DNA from: Macrolepiota albuminosa | Lineage: Eukaryota > Basidiomycota > Agaricomycetes > Agaricales > Agaricaceae | Reading direction: 5' to 3' | Assembly: GCA_027475525.1 (NCBI GenBank) | Contig: JAMWFC010000054.1 | Location: forward strand, 1,418,468-1,482,467 | Length of the DNA: 64,000 nt | Part shown: in pieces, positions 1-10,433 of the stretch | Position numbering within the stretch: the first letter of the stretch is position 1 | Layout: every line of letters starts with the position of its first letter | Made by a program: the position numbers and the translations under genes | The notes under the pieces: model-generated | Database searches by the model: none | What the model saw: the letters and a program-made list of their open reading frames with translations, nothing else | What the model was told of the DNA's origin: nothing

Positions 1-11
1 AAGAGGCGCTG

Positions 12-1682
12 TTGACATATTGTTCCTCGTCAGAGCCCTTGCCAACTACTGCTGGACGTATCATCGACATAGTCAAACAAGCCTTTGACATCGGGGCGAT
101 TGATGCTGACCTCTTCACATGCATTGCTCTCTTGAACAGCCTCAATGACCCCTCATTCGACGCCCTGCAGAATTCGGTCTCCACCATCCTTAGTAATGGC
201 ACGAAAGAGAAGCCTTGCTCACTGATGGACATCCGACTGCTCATGGAGAATGCACAGAATATTCTCAATGCCAAGTCTAGTCAGTCCACGGCGTTGCATG
301 TAAAAGAGGGCGCAAAATTGTCTCAAGTCACAGACATGCCAGGCCACAATCACGGCCCTAGCGCAATCTGTTGCGAGAATTGTCATTTGCTGAAACGCCC
401 ATGTAGAGGACATACAAAGCCCTTCTGCATACAGAAGGGTGGAGGAATGTCCAGGAAATCTCTCTCTGACGCACGAGACGCACAAAAAGCCTCAAAGACC
501 AAGTCTGAAACTGCTCCCTCAAATGCCACAAAGACGTACGTAGCGGTTACTGGCCCCAACAGAAAATCCTGGTATGTCGAGTCATCCAGCCTTGAGCAGC
601 TCCCCGTACCTGCAGAACCAGCGACGTTCGCAGGCATTGCCGCTTCCAACCCATCCACAGAATGCTGGGAGTATATGGGTTTCATGGCAATGGAGGACAT
701 GCAAACAACCATGGATTGGAAGAACTACTCGAGTCCAATCAATGATCATGTCATGGCCGCCAATGTTTCACCCATGCAGCTAGCCAAACGCGTCCCCATC
801 ATGTCAATCGACTCAAACCCCTTCCTGATCGATTTGGGTGCCACTGTGCACATCTCCCCGTGCCGGGACGACTTCCACACCTTACGTCCTATACAACCTC
901 ACCCCGTAAAAGGGTTAGGAGGGTCATCAGTCACCGCAATTGGAATAGGCAACATCCGTATCCACATTGCCAAAGAAGCAACCATCACTCTCGAAGATGC
1001 ACTATATATTCTCAACGCCACTATCCGACTTGTATCCGTGTGCTCACTCACCAAGCATTCTGGAATCAGTTCCCTATTCGACAACGTATCTGTAAAACTG
1101 ATTGACAAATCCACTCAGTCCATCATTGCACAAGGTCCTTTACTCCCGAACCAGCGCCTCTACACCCTAAACCTTAGTTCCGCACACACTGGGCATCATG
1201 CATTCACGTCTAGCCATGTTCCCAGTATGGAGACTTGGCATTGCCGATTAGGGCATGCCAACTACCAGACTGTTGCAGAAATGGCAAAAACAGGTCTAGT
1301 CCTAGATATGCCTGCCTCCTTCGCTTCCAAACCCCCTAGGTGTGACTCATGTATTCTCAGAAAGCAGACCCGGAATGCAGTCCCTAAGGTGTGGGAGGAA
1401 GGAAGGAGGGCTACAAGGAAACTAGAGATTGTTTGGGTAGACCTTACTGGGCCACAGGCCGTTGTCTCTTGGAGTGGTTACTCATATATAATGAACCTTG
1501 TTGATGACTTCACGAGCAAATACTGGTCTATTCTGCTCAAACGCAAGAATGATGCTCTAACACACTTAAAGGCCTGGCAAGTTGCAAGAGAGACAGAAAC
1601 CCAGACGAAGCTGGGAATATATCAAACTGGACATGACGGTGAGCTAAAAGGGCACCACATGGAAGCCTGGCTTCTATTGTGA
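12..1682 (+). pseudogene. copia Gag-protease-integrase N-terminal part
   Basis: Open frame of about 556 codons. Order seen: Gag C-terminal part with a Cys/His knuckle (CENCHLLKRPCRGHTKPFC, about residues 121-139); aspartic protease with DLGAT where DSGA(S/T) is usual, so the active-site Ser is replaced; GAG-pre-integrase zinc region (WHCRLGHAN ... CDSCILRK); and the integrase core start (WVDLTGPQ ... YSYIMNLVDDFTSKYW). The second catalytic motif reads GHDGELKG where TDNGEL is typical. The frame then stops, so the integrase is truncated here. The true start lies outside the window. Confidence 0.9.
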
Positions 1683-2379
1683 GGATCAGAACACCAATTT
1701 GGGGCAGCCTACATGTCAGGTCACATTGGTTGAGTAGAACATATGCATCAAACTATTATGGAAAAGGCAAGGACCATGCTCATTGCAACGGGGTGCCCAC
1801 CAAACATGTGGGACAAGTTTTACATGACTGCATCACACCTGCATAAGAGGACACTAACCAAATCTTTCGCTGGCATAACTCCTCACGAAGCATGGACTGG
1901 ATGAAGACCAGATTACTCTTACATGTGTGAGATCAGCTGTAAAGCATTCATAATGATTCTTACCTCCCACAACCCAAAGATCTATGCTCGCTCAATTGAA
2001 TGCATACTGATTGGATATGTGATGAATTCAAAGGCCTACAGGTGCTACAACAAGTGGACAGGTAAGATCTACGAGACTTATCATGTCAAGTTCTGTGAGA
2101 GCCATGATGGGCACCCACATCCTCCAATATCATACCAGAGCGACACTGCCACAGACAGACACGTCACAGAGAATCAACAGAATGATCAACCGGTTGGACA
2201 AATTGAATACGACGACAATCATCTCACCTCCACAGTGCACTCCAGAGGAGTCACCACACAACTGGCAATACCAGAAGTGGGTGAACTTGAAGCTCAACCC
2301 GCACAACCACGCTGGTCAAATCGCATTCCCATTCCTACATGCAGGGTGGACCCAGACAATGCACCTCTGTCATGAGTAG
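1683..2379 (+). pseudogene. copia integrase C-terminal remnant and linker
   Basis: Continuation of the copia polyprotein after the stop at 1680. With frame changes, a typical integrase segment can be read around 1740-1900 (HQTIMEKARTMLIATG, then MWDKFYMTASHLHKRT). An open frame from 1923 gives the usual GYVMNSKAYRCYNKWTGKIY region that follows the core. Several stops (near 1733, 1829, 1904) show decay. The part up to 2379 is the low-complexity linker before reverse transcriptase. Confidence 0.8.
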
Positions 2380-2465
2380 AACGGGCCGTAGCAGAATCCA
2401 GGGCAGCTGCTGAATGGATATGAGCCGCCTGGGCAGACACAGCCACAACCAGGAACAATGCGAAT

Positions 2466-3779
2466 GTGGGCACGCAACTCGATCGAGAAATGCAGGGCCA
2501 TGATCCAGGCATTAATCCTGGACCCACTGATGAGGTAGAGTATCTGTTCAATGCCATGATGGAACTTCAGAACGACCCAATAGCGCTAGAGCTCAATGAC
2601 GAACTGAACACCTGGACTGAGGCAAAATGCTCTGGAGATGCCAGGAGATGGGAGGCGGCCTATCGGGAGGAACTCAAATCGCTTCAAGAGATGGGAGTAT
2701 ACAAACTCGTGCCACGCTTGGAGCTACCCCCAGGAGCAAAAGTGAGGACAGGGTGGCTGGTTTTCAAGATCAAGCACAACGAAAATGGAAATGCAGTCCG
2801 ATTCAAGGTGAGGCTTGTCTTTCGAGGCTATGAGCAGGTCTACGGCCGAGATTACAACAAAACAACCTCACCCACTGCTTGCATGGAATCGTGGCGCATC
2901 CTGTTGCACCTAGCAGCAGCAAAAGGATGGGACACCACCCAAATAGACGTCAAGACGGCATTCCTCTACGGGATCCTTCCTGAAGAGGAAACTCAGTACA
3001 TGAAGCAGCCGGACGGGTTCAAAGAGGAAGGAAAGGAGGACTGGGTCTGAAAGCTAGTGCGGGGGCTCTACAGAATGAAGCAAGCGGGCAGGATATGGAA
3101 CAATACAGTGAATGAGAGGATGGTGGCCTGGGGATTTGTATGACTAGCATGCAAATCCTGCATATTCTATCGTTCAACTGACCAAGGAACAGTCATTGCG
3201 GCGTTACATGTCAATGACTTCCTGTCAATTGCTAGTAGCAAGGAAGAAAATAAACGCTTCAAGAATCAGATGCGACAGGTCTGGACCATCTCTGACCTGG
3301 GACTGCCTCGCTTTGTTGTTGGTATAGCTGTGGAATGGGATCATCAAAACTGGACAGTAAAGCTCTCTCAAACCGCTCTTATTGACAAAATCATAAAACA
3401 GTTTGGCCAAATAGGTGCAACACCTCTCTCCCTCCCCATGGACCCTGGCTCAAAGCTAAGGCGAGTTGATCGCAGCGCTTTACCCCCTGATGAGCAGTGG
3501 ACCCTCGAAAGGACACCCTACCGACAGCTAGTTGGCTGTCTTCTCTATCTTGCAATATCTATTCGCCCAGACATAGCCTTCGCTGTTCAACAGCTAACCC
3601 AGTATCTTGACTCTTACGCTACCACACACTGGAACGCCGCAATCCGCTTGGTCAGATACCTCAAGGGAACTCAAGACTTATGGCTCTACCACAGGGGAAA
3701 GGAGGAGCACATTATGCTCACTGGATATACTGACTCTGATTGGGCAAGGTTGCCCCGATACAAGGCGCAGTGTAGGTGA
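2466..3779 (+). pseudogene. copia reverse transcriptase, catalytic motif mutated
   Basis: RVT_2-type reverse transcriptase. Visible blocks: W-x-A-AYREELKSLQEMGVYKLVP, VFKIKHNENG, RFKVRLVFRGYEQ, then QIDVKTAFLYG, which carries the first catalytic Asp. Stops at 3048-3050 and 3142-3144 interrupt the frame (W/R to TGA). The YVDD box at 3205-3222 reads LHVNDF, so the catalytic YVDD is HVND. Downstream GTPYRQLVG-like and ISIRPDIAFAVQQL segments are well kept. The product cannot be active. Confidence 0.92.
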
Positions 3780-4180
3780 GTACGCCTGGAGTCTCGGATC
3801 CGGAGCAGTTTCGTGGGCAGTCAGGAAGCAGAGGACGGTAGCAGCTTCATCCTGTGAAGTGGAGTACATGGCAGCATACGAGAGTGCACAAGAAGGTATA
3901 TGGCTGCAAGCGCTGTTGAGGGACATCGGCTTGGACTTCACAACCACCCCTACACATATCTTCTGCGACAACGACTCTGCCATAGCATTATTGGAGGACC
4001 CCCTTTTACACGCATGAGTAAAACACGTCAATATCAAATATTATTTTCTATGTGAGCGTGTACAATCCAAGGAACTTGCGCTACACCGGGTTCCTTCCAA
4101 AGAGAACACCGCCAACATCTTTACTAAAGCTTTGTCAACTGCAGCCTTCCAATACCTGCGCCCACACCTAGGCCTATGAT
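3772..4180 (+). pseudogene. copia RNase H C-terminal part
   Basis: After a frame break near 3775 the typical copia RNase H end follows: GAVSWAVRKQRTVAASSCEVEYMA, IFCDNDSAIALLEDP, and after a TGA at 4015 VKHVNIKYYFLCERVQ and PSKENTANIFTKAL. The last motif is usually KENTADIFTKAL. Frame break and stop are both inactivating. Confidence 0.88.
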
Positions 4181-4234
4181 AATCCACCATGCCACAGATT
4201 CCATGTGAGGAGGAGTGTCTGTGGTGAGGAGGAG

Positions 4235-4654
4235 TGTTGGACTTTCCACATATCACATGGCCACACAGCCACTCAACCTTTCAGGGTTGACTCCTCATCA
4301 TATCACACAATGCCCTCTTTACTATATCACATAGCAGACAATGGTCCATTGTCCACGTACGTATAAATACAAGCTACCTACAGACAGACCCTCAGTCATT
4401 TATATCGGACTGAGGGTGCGTCAAACTTATTACGTACGTATAAATACAAGCTACCTACAGACAGACCCTCAGTCATTTATATCGGACTGAGGGTGCGTCA
4501 AACTTATTAACCATATTACAGACATACTGACTGTACCGTAGATCAATACTTATATTGCTCTTAGGTACAGTACAAAATATAGTCATTTATATTGGACTGA
4601 GGATCAATACTTATATTGCTCTTAGTCTACTATCAAGGAGTCCGGATTCTAACA
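4235..4654 (+). repeat. 3' LTR of the copia element
   Basis: Begins TGTTGGACTTTCC directly after a purine tract and ends GGATTCTAACA, giving TGTT...AACA termini. It holds a TATA-like box (gtataaatac, 4359-4368) about 28 bp before a hairpin with arms CCCTCAGTC/GACTGAGGG. The block 4355-4431 is repeated exactly at 4432-4508; this 77-bp copy is probably an assembly duplication (see findings). Near the end, a 24-bp direct repeat (4541 and 4602) brackets a second, shorter copy of the hairpin. Confidence 0.82.
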
Positions 4655-5286
4655 CCCCACACCCAGCCCTCTGCTATTGCCTATACCTCCTACACCCCGT
4701 CCTAACACCTGCACTTGCCAGTGCACTCTCCACCTCTGCCTGCACTCTCAACGCCCTCCACTTACCCCTTTTCCCATGACCTTTGCCTTCTTTGTATACA
4801 TGCTTGCACTCTCATGCAAGCAACTCCAATGTGGGAATGAGGATGTGGTAGATCAGGCTGCTCTCACGGGAGAGATTAAGGATTGAAAAAACGGTTCACG
4901 TCCTCAAGAAATCTGACCCTCTGGCCTCTCGGACTCAGAACACATGTATGCATGAGGTACATGTCATGCATTTCTGCAAAGCCTGTAATTGATTATTTTT
5001 GGCTATCTAAGCCTCATTCAGATGCTCAAACATGTCTATAGTACTGTTAAATCCACGTTTCTCATCGCAATGCCATGGTTGCAAGCTTGGCAATGTTTAC
5101 CTCTCTTTATTATCTCTGCAAGTCTCTCCGCTCTTTGGATGGTGCTCTATGCTCCTTAGTTCTCTTTGGCATTCCAGGTACATGGCATATATAAATGTTT
5201 CCAGTATCATTGTACCTGTGTCATATACTTGGGCCTAAAAATCACATGCATATGTCGAATCGAGATCCATGGTTAGAATGCAGAGA
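4655..5286. other. intergenic stretch, no gene recognised
   Basis: C-rich to about 4780, then mixed A/T-rich sequence. I see no convincing coding frame, RNA gene or repeat. The right part is the 3' flank of the minus-strand ankyrin gene. Confidence 0.5.
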
Positions 5287-7420
5287 TTATGGTGTCTCTT
5301 CATTCACAGTATGAGATGTCATACCATATGGAGCAAGCCTGGCAGTCTGGTATTGTTCCAGGTACTCGACAAGTGTGTTGTCACCTTTGCTGCGTGCAAT
5401 GTCAAGCAATGTCTTCCCTTCAGCATCCTGGAATGTTCTATCCCATCCACAGTCAAGCAAAAGCTTCACTTTCTCCAGGTCCACATCAGATTTAAAACCT
5501 ATCAATGCACGGTAGAGTGCATCATGACTACATGATTGGGCACCATGATCCAAAAGGTATGTCACTATTGTATGGGAGTTCAGCAAGTTTCTTTGAATGG
5601 CGAATTCAAGCACTGTATTTTCGAAGTTTGTCTGCGCAGAGATCAGAGCTGGCTCTCGTTCAATAAGGAAAGCCATCACGTCCAGATTGCCTGCAAAGGC
5701 TACAATATGCAAAGCGGTCCTACCATCATAATCACGCCAATTGAGATCAATTCCTTGATGCACCAATTGATGCAAGTCTTCTGCATCCCCGTGATATGCA
5801 CATAGATACAAGAACATTGCGCTCCGTTTGCTGCCAGATAGAAATAGGTTGTGACTGCCCAAATCCAGAAGCCACCAAGATAGGACATGATGCCTGCCTC
5901 TGAGTGCCGCTTCATAAGCTCCAGACAGCGCATCCCTTATCTGTTCTTGCCAGTCCTTAAAACCAGCAGTAGACTCGTCTAGAAGAGTCTTAAGATTGAA
6001 GAACTTCATAAAGGTTTCAATCATTTGGCCATATTTGTTGCTTTTCCCAATCTTGTCCTCCATGGAAGATGCTGAATACGTATCAGGCAATCTTGATAAA
6101 CAATATTTGATTGCAGAGAGAAAATAAATAGTCCCTGAGTTTGAGCTAAGATATCTCTTGATAGAACGATATGGACTCCGGGAAAACGGTTCATCAAGCA
6201 AGCCACAAATCCCCTCAATGACAACTTCTTTGACAAAGCGGTTAGATGAGTGGTTAAAGACCCAGCCTAAGGAGTTGAAAGGAACAGGATTAAACAGAAA
6301 TGAGTGGTTCAACACTTTATTGTGCTCTGCCATTTTCAACAATCCACTTGGCACCCATTGTGGTCGCCACGATTTCCCTGGCTTCAAAGAATGAGTAAGG
6401 ATACGCCAGATATTCCAACATGTGTATCCTGTAGTATACAAAACATGCCATAGAAGGTCCGTTGAAAAGATCACCAAGGGAATGCGGTTGAGACAAGCGA
6501 TGCTCAAGGCATTCAAGGAACAAGTGAGCATATGCCAGAGATTCCAGCATGCATATGCTATAGTATATAAAGCATACCATAGAAGTTCCATTGGATAGAA
6601 CATAAAGGGGATGCAGTAGGGACATGCAATGTCCAAGACTGGAATCATGGAGGATCCAAAGTAGAAGAGAAACGTGAGGGCAGTGATCACAGCAATGATT
6701 CCAGATATTGGACGAGACAATTGTGAAACATAGAGAGCTAGTCCAACCAGAAAGATCGCAACTGAGCAATGTAGGACCAATGGGAGACTCTGGATAATGT
6801 CGCCGAGCTTGTATTTTTCAAGTCCGCCAAAGCGGAATTGGCGGATTAGGGCGCGGGTTTTGGCGCTTCCAGGAACAATTACAGTATATGCCTATTCACC
6901 TGCATGAGATGGCTGCAAGACCAAGTAAAGGGAGTGTACAAACTTGGATCCATTGTTTGGCTAGAACAGACAGGAGGGCAGTTGATAACGAGAGAGCAAG
7001 GCTGGTGAAAAAGAGTCGCATTCACCCATACATCTATGGAAGAACAGCATCTATTCTCGTTCTATTTCTGGCGGCTCTCAATAATTGGTTGTTTTCAACA
7101 AGTAGGGATACCGTGATCTGTGCGTTATCTGGTTGAAGCACTTGGGATGTTTGAGCGACAAACGTCGTTACAACTGCCGAGAAGAGTGCAGCCTGCATTG
7201 GAATTAGGAAAACATCTAGGAATGTATGTCATCAATACCCACAAAAACAAGGAGATTATCAAGGATGCTCCGATAGCCTTCAATCATGTCCGCATCGTGA
7301 CTCTCTGCTTCGTCAAGATAGACATACCACACTCGCGCATTTTCGGCTGCTTCTTCTCCGGGTTCGTCAGGGCTGTACATCTGTGTGTAATCATAATTCC
7401 GACCACCTGGGAGCCATAGG
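5287..7420 (-). CDS. DUF6535-type membrane protein with C-terminal ankyrin repeats
   Basis: Three exons can be read on the minus strand: about 7420-7243 (DEPGEEAAENARVWYVYLDE..., LLVF), 7192-6944 (AALFSAVVTTFVAQ..., LSTALLSVLAKQWIQ) and 6892-5287. The two introns (7242-7193 and 6943-6893) are GT-AG and about 50 nt. The first two exons and the start of the third match the basidiomycete DUF6535 pattern: paired membrane helices, LAKQW, IRQFRFGGLEKY, hydrophobic helices. The last exon adds several more hydrophobic segments, then ankyrin repeats such as DGRTALHIVAFAGNLDVMAFLI near its C-terminus. A run of five A at 7008-7012 looks one base short, because the frame shifts there between DVWVNATLF and FTSLALSL. 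This may be a real mutation or a sequence error. The true start was not found. Function of the family is unknown; membrane anchoring is likely. Confidence 0.75.
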
Positions 7421-7660
7421 GTGAATGGATATCATTTCATAATAAATCCACGACCATACCCAAGTTATGGACGCTCGCACATTTTCTTCTGCTTCTTCTC
7501 CAGGTTTGTCAGGGCTGTACATCTCTGTGTAATTGTAATTACGACTACCTGGAAGCTATAGGATGAATAGATATCATTGCACAACAAGATCAGAACTGTA
7601 CCCAAGTTATGGCCAAAGGTCGCAGGGCATGATGCATGCAAGAGGTTTGCCATTGTGAGT
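7393..7660 (-). repeat. diverged tandem duplication of the first DUF6535 exon region
   Basis: On the minus strand the stretch coding GRNYDYTQMYSPDEPGEEAAEN recurs about 145 bp upstream in diverged form (reading YSPDKPGEEAEENVRAS-like). The upstream copy has no clear continuation and is probably non-coding debris, or an old exon duplication in the 5' part of the gene. Confidence 0.55.
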
Positions 7661-7945
7661 AGGAAAGATGGTTATACATGGCCGTTCTCCCACAAATCGA
7701 ATCAAATGATGATTAATAATTTACTAGTCAGTTGGCTGTGGTATCGAAGGGAGGAAACGAAAGACAAATAAGGTAGGGTCTTCATATTTATCATTCTTTG
7801 CTTTGGTCACATTGACACCGGGTCATCTGTGATATTCTGAGCGACAGAGTGTACGGTTGCCATCCAGGGTCAGGTCAAGTTTTTGTTGAGCGTAGACGAA
7901 ACGGAAGGAAAACATGGAGGATGAAGCTGAGGCTGTAAAAGGCAA
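7661..7945. other. no gene recognised
   Basis: Stretch between the DUF6535 gene and the hairpin-array elements. It may include the promoter of the minus-strand gene, but no specific motif stands out. Confidence 0.4.
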
Positions 7946-8493
7946 TCTATAATATATGGGACGACGCCTGGGAAAATTTAATGCTGACCAAGGCTGACCA
8001 AGAACCTTCCTTTTGGGGTAACTCTATAATATATGGGACGACGCCTGGGAAAATTTAATGCTGACCAAGGCTGACCAAGAACCTTCCTTTTGGGGTAACA
8101 ACATAAGAGTTGGCTCATTTCAGCATTAGAAATGCTTAGAAAATTCAGATAAAATCACTGAAAAATCAGAAAAAATTCGAGGCCTACTGATACACTGACT
8201 TGAGTTTTTCTGAGATTTATAAATGCTTAAAGAAATCTGAAAAATTCAAGAAAAATTCAATTTAGCTTACAATAATGCTCTGAGAGTTGAGGCAAACTGG
8301 GATTGAACACTGCTGTTTTTCAGGAGATGTTAGTGGAAAATGCTCAAATAATTCCAGGAAAATTACCAGAAAATGATGAAAAATTCAAATGCTACTAATA
8401 TACTGATTTTTAGTTTTTTAAAGATTTATAAATGCTGAATAAAATCTGAAAAATTCAATTTAGTCTACAATAATGCTTTGAGAGTTGTGGAAA

Positions 8494-10217
8494 GAGCACT
8501 GAGTTGTGATATGCGGAGGCCTTAACCGAACGAAGTGAGGTTGAGGCCGGGAATGAGCACTGAGTTGTGATATGCGGAGGCCTTAACCGAACGAAGTGAG
8601 GTTGAGGCCGGGAATGAGCACTGAGTTGTGATATGCGGAGGCCTTAACCGAACGAAGTGAGGTTGAGGCCGGGAATGAGCACTGAGTTGTGATATGCGGA
8701 GGCCTTAACCGAACGAAGTGAGGTTGAGGCCGGGAATGAGCACTGAGTTGTGATATGCGGAGGCCTTAACCGAACGAAGTGAGGTTGAGGCCGGGAATGA
8801 GCACTGAGTTGTGATATGCGGAGGCCTTAACCGAACGAAGTGAGGTTGAGGCCGGGAATGAGCACTGAGTTGTGATATGCGGAGGCCTTAACCGAACGAA
8901 GTGAGGTTGAGGCCGGGAATGAGCACTGAGTTGTGATATGCGGAGGCCTTAACCGAACGAAGTGAGGTTGAGGCCGGGAATGAGCACTGAGTTGTGATAT
9001 GCGGAGGCCTTAACCGAACGAAGTGAGGTTGAGGCCGGGAATGAGCACTGAGTTGTGATATGCGGAGGCCTTAACCGAACGAAGTGAGGTTGAGGCCGGG
9101 AATGAGCACTGAGTTGTGATATGCGGAGGCCTTAACCGAACGAAGTGAGGTTGAGGCCGGGAATGAGCACTGAGTTGTGATATGCGGAGGCCTTAACCGA
9201 ACGAAGTGAGGTTGAGGCCGGGAATGAGCACTGAGTTGTGATATGCGGAGGCCTTAACCGAACGAAGTGAGGTTGAGGCCGGGAATGAGCACTGAGTTGT
9301 GATATGCGGAGGCCTTAACCGAACGAAGTGAGGTTGAGGCCGGGAATGAGCACTGAGTTGTGATATGCGGAGGCCTTAACCGAACGAAGTGAGGTTGAGG
9401 CCGGGAATGAGCACTGAGTTGTGATATGCGGAGGCCTTAACCGAACGAAGTGAGGTTGAGGCCGGGAATGAGCACTGAGTTGTGATATGCGGAGGCCTTA
9501 ACCGAACGAAGTGAGGTTGAGGCCGGGAATGAGCACTGAGTTGTGATATGCGGAGGCCTTAACCGAACGAAGTGAGGTTGAGGCCGGGAATGAGCACTGA
9601 GTTGTGATATGCGGAGGCCTTAACCGAACGAAGTGAGGTTGAGGCCGGGAATGAGCACTGAGTTGTGATATGCGGAGGCCTTAACCGAACGAAGTGAGGT
9701 TGAGGCCGGGAATGAGCACTGAGTTGTGATATGCGGAGGCCTTAACCGAACGAAGTGAGGTTGAGGCCGGGAATGAGCACTGAGTTGTGATATGCGGAGG
9801 CCTTAACCGAACGAAGTGAGGTTGAGGCCGGGAATGAGCACTGAGTTGTGATATGCGGAGGCCTTAACCGAACGAAGTGAGGTTGAGGCCGGGAATGAGC
9901 ACTGAGTTGTGATATGCGGAGGCCTTAACCGAACGAAGTGAGGTTGAGGCCGGGAATGAGCACTGAGTTGTGAGAGCACTGAGTTGTGATATGCGGAGGC
10001 CTTAACCGAACGAAGTGAGGTTGGGGCCGGGAATGAGCACTGAGTTGTGGAATGCGGAGGCCTTAACCGAACGAAGTGAGGTTGAGGCCGGGAATGAGCA
10101 CTGAGTTGTGGAATGCGGAGGCCTTAACCGAACGAAGTGAGGTTGAGGCCGGGAATGAGCACTGAGTTGTGGAATGCGGAGGCCTTAACCGAACGAAGTG
10201 AGGTTGAGGCCGGGAAT
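8494..10217. repeat. 61-bp minisatellite, 24 + 4 units
   Basis: Period 61, with units starting gagcactgagttgtga. Twenty-four near-identical units occupy 8494-9957; a 16-bp partial unit follows, then four variant units (9974-10217, mostly with ggaatgcgg replacing gatatgcgg). Each unit contains a hairpin: arms ggccttaacc and ggttgaggcc (one T/G wobble) around a loop gaacgaagtga. The copy number may not be reliable in a short-read assembly. Confidence 0.95.
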
Positions 10218-10432
10218 GAGCACTGAGTTCTCTATACATACTTGGAGCTCTAACCGAACGAAGTGAGGTTAGGGTGGAGGCTTAGTTGGGGGGGGTTTGG
10301 GGGCGAAGCCCCCAACGAGCTACGAAATTCGTGCCGAAGGCACGAATCGTAGCTCGGCTTAGTTGGGGGGGGTTTGGGGGCGAAGCCCCCAACGAGCTAC
10401 GAAATTCGTGCCGAAGGCACGAATCGTAGCTC
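10218..10432. repeat. hairpin tail of copy 1
   Basis: After ctctatacatacttggag come three hairpins: an AACC/GGTT stem around gaacgaagtga; TTGGGGGC-GAA-GCCCCCAA; and GAGCTACG...GTGCC-GAA-GGCAC...CGTAGCTC. The last two are present twice because 10279-10355 is repeated exactly at 10356-10432. The same tail, once, ends copy 2. Confidence 0.85.
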
Positions 10433-10433
10433 A

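Larger units (their letters stand above)
1..4654 (+). mobile_element. Ty1/copia LTR retrotransposon, decayed (5' end outside window)
   Basis: Gag, protease, integrase, reverse transcriptase and RNase H pieces follow in copia order on the plus strand and end in a 3' LTR. The 5' LTR and start of gag lie before the window. Reading frames are broken by several stops, mostly TGA where CGA or TGG would be expected, which suggests C-to-T decay. Two purine-rich copies of gaggaggagtgt lie just before the LTR and fit a polypurine tract. This is an inactive copy. Confidence 0.93.
7946..10432. mobile_element. unclassified hairpin-array element, copy 1
   Basis: Starts TCTATAATATATGGGACGAC, followed by an A/T-rich non-coding head (to about 8493), a 61-bp minisatellite (8494-10217) and a tail with three strong hairpins (10218-10432). 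A second element with the same order starts at 10434. The first 77 bp (7946-8022) and the tail (10279-10355) are each exactly duplicated in tandem, probably assembly artefacts. No open frame spans the element. The shared head-array-tail plan in two diverged copies suggests a mobile or amplifying unit, but neither its class nor its exact borders can be set. Confidence 0.6.

Noticed and set aside
219..712. Minus-strand ORFs opposite copia Gag
   Set aside because: They are shadows of the plus-strand polyprotein and resemble no protein.
9958..9973. Another 77-bp overlap artefact inside array 1
   Set aside because: Unit starts 9897 and 9974 are 77 bp apart, but the match holds for only 50 bp because of an a/g difference, so it is not an exact 77-bp copy.
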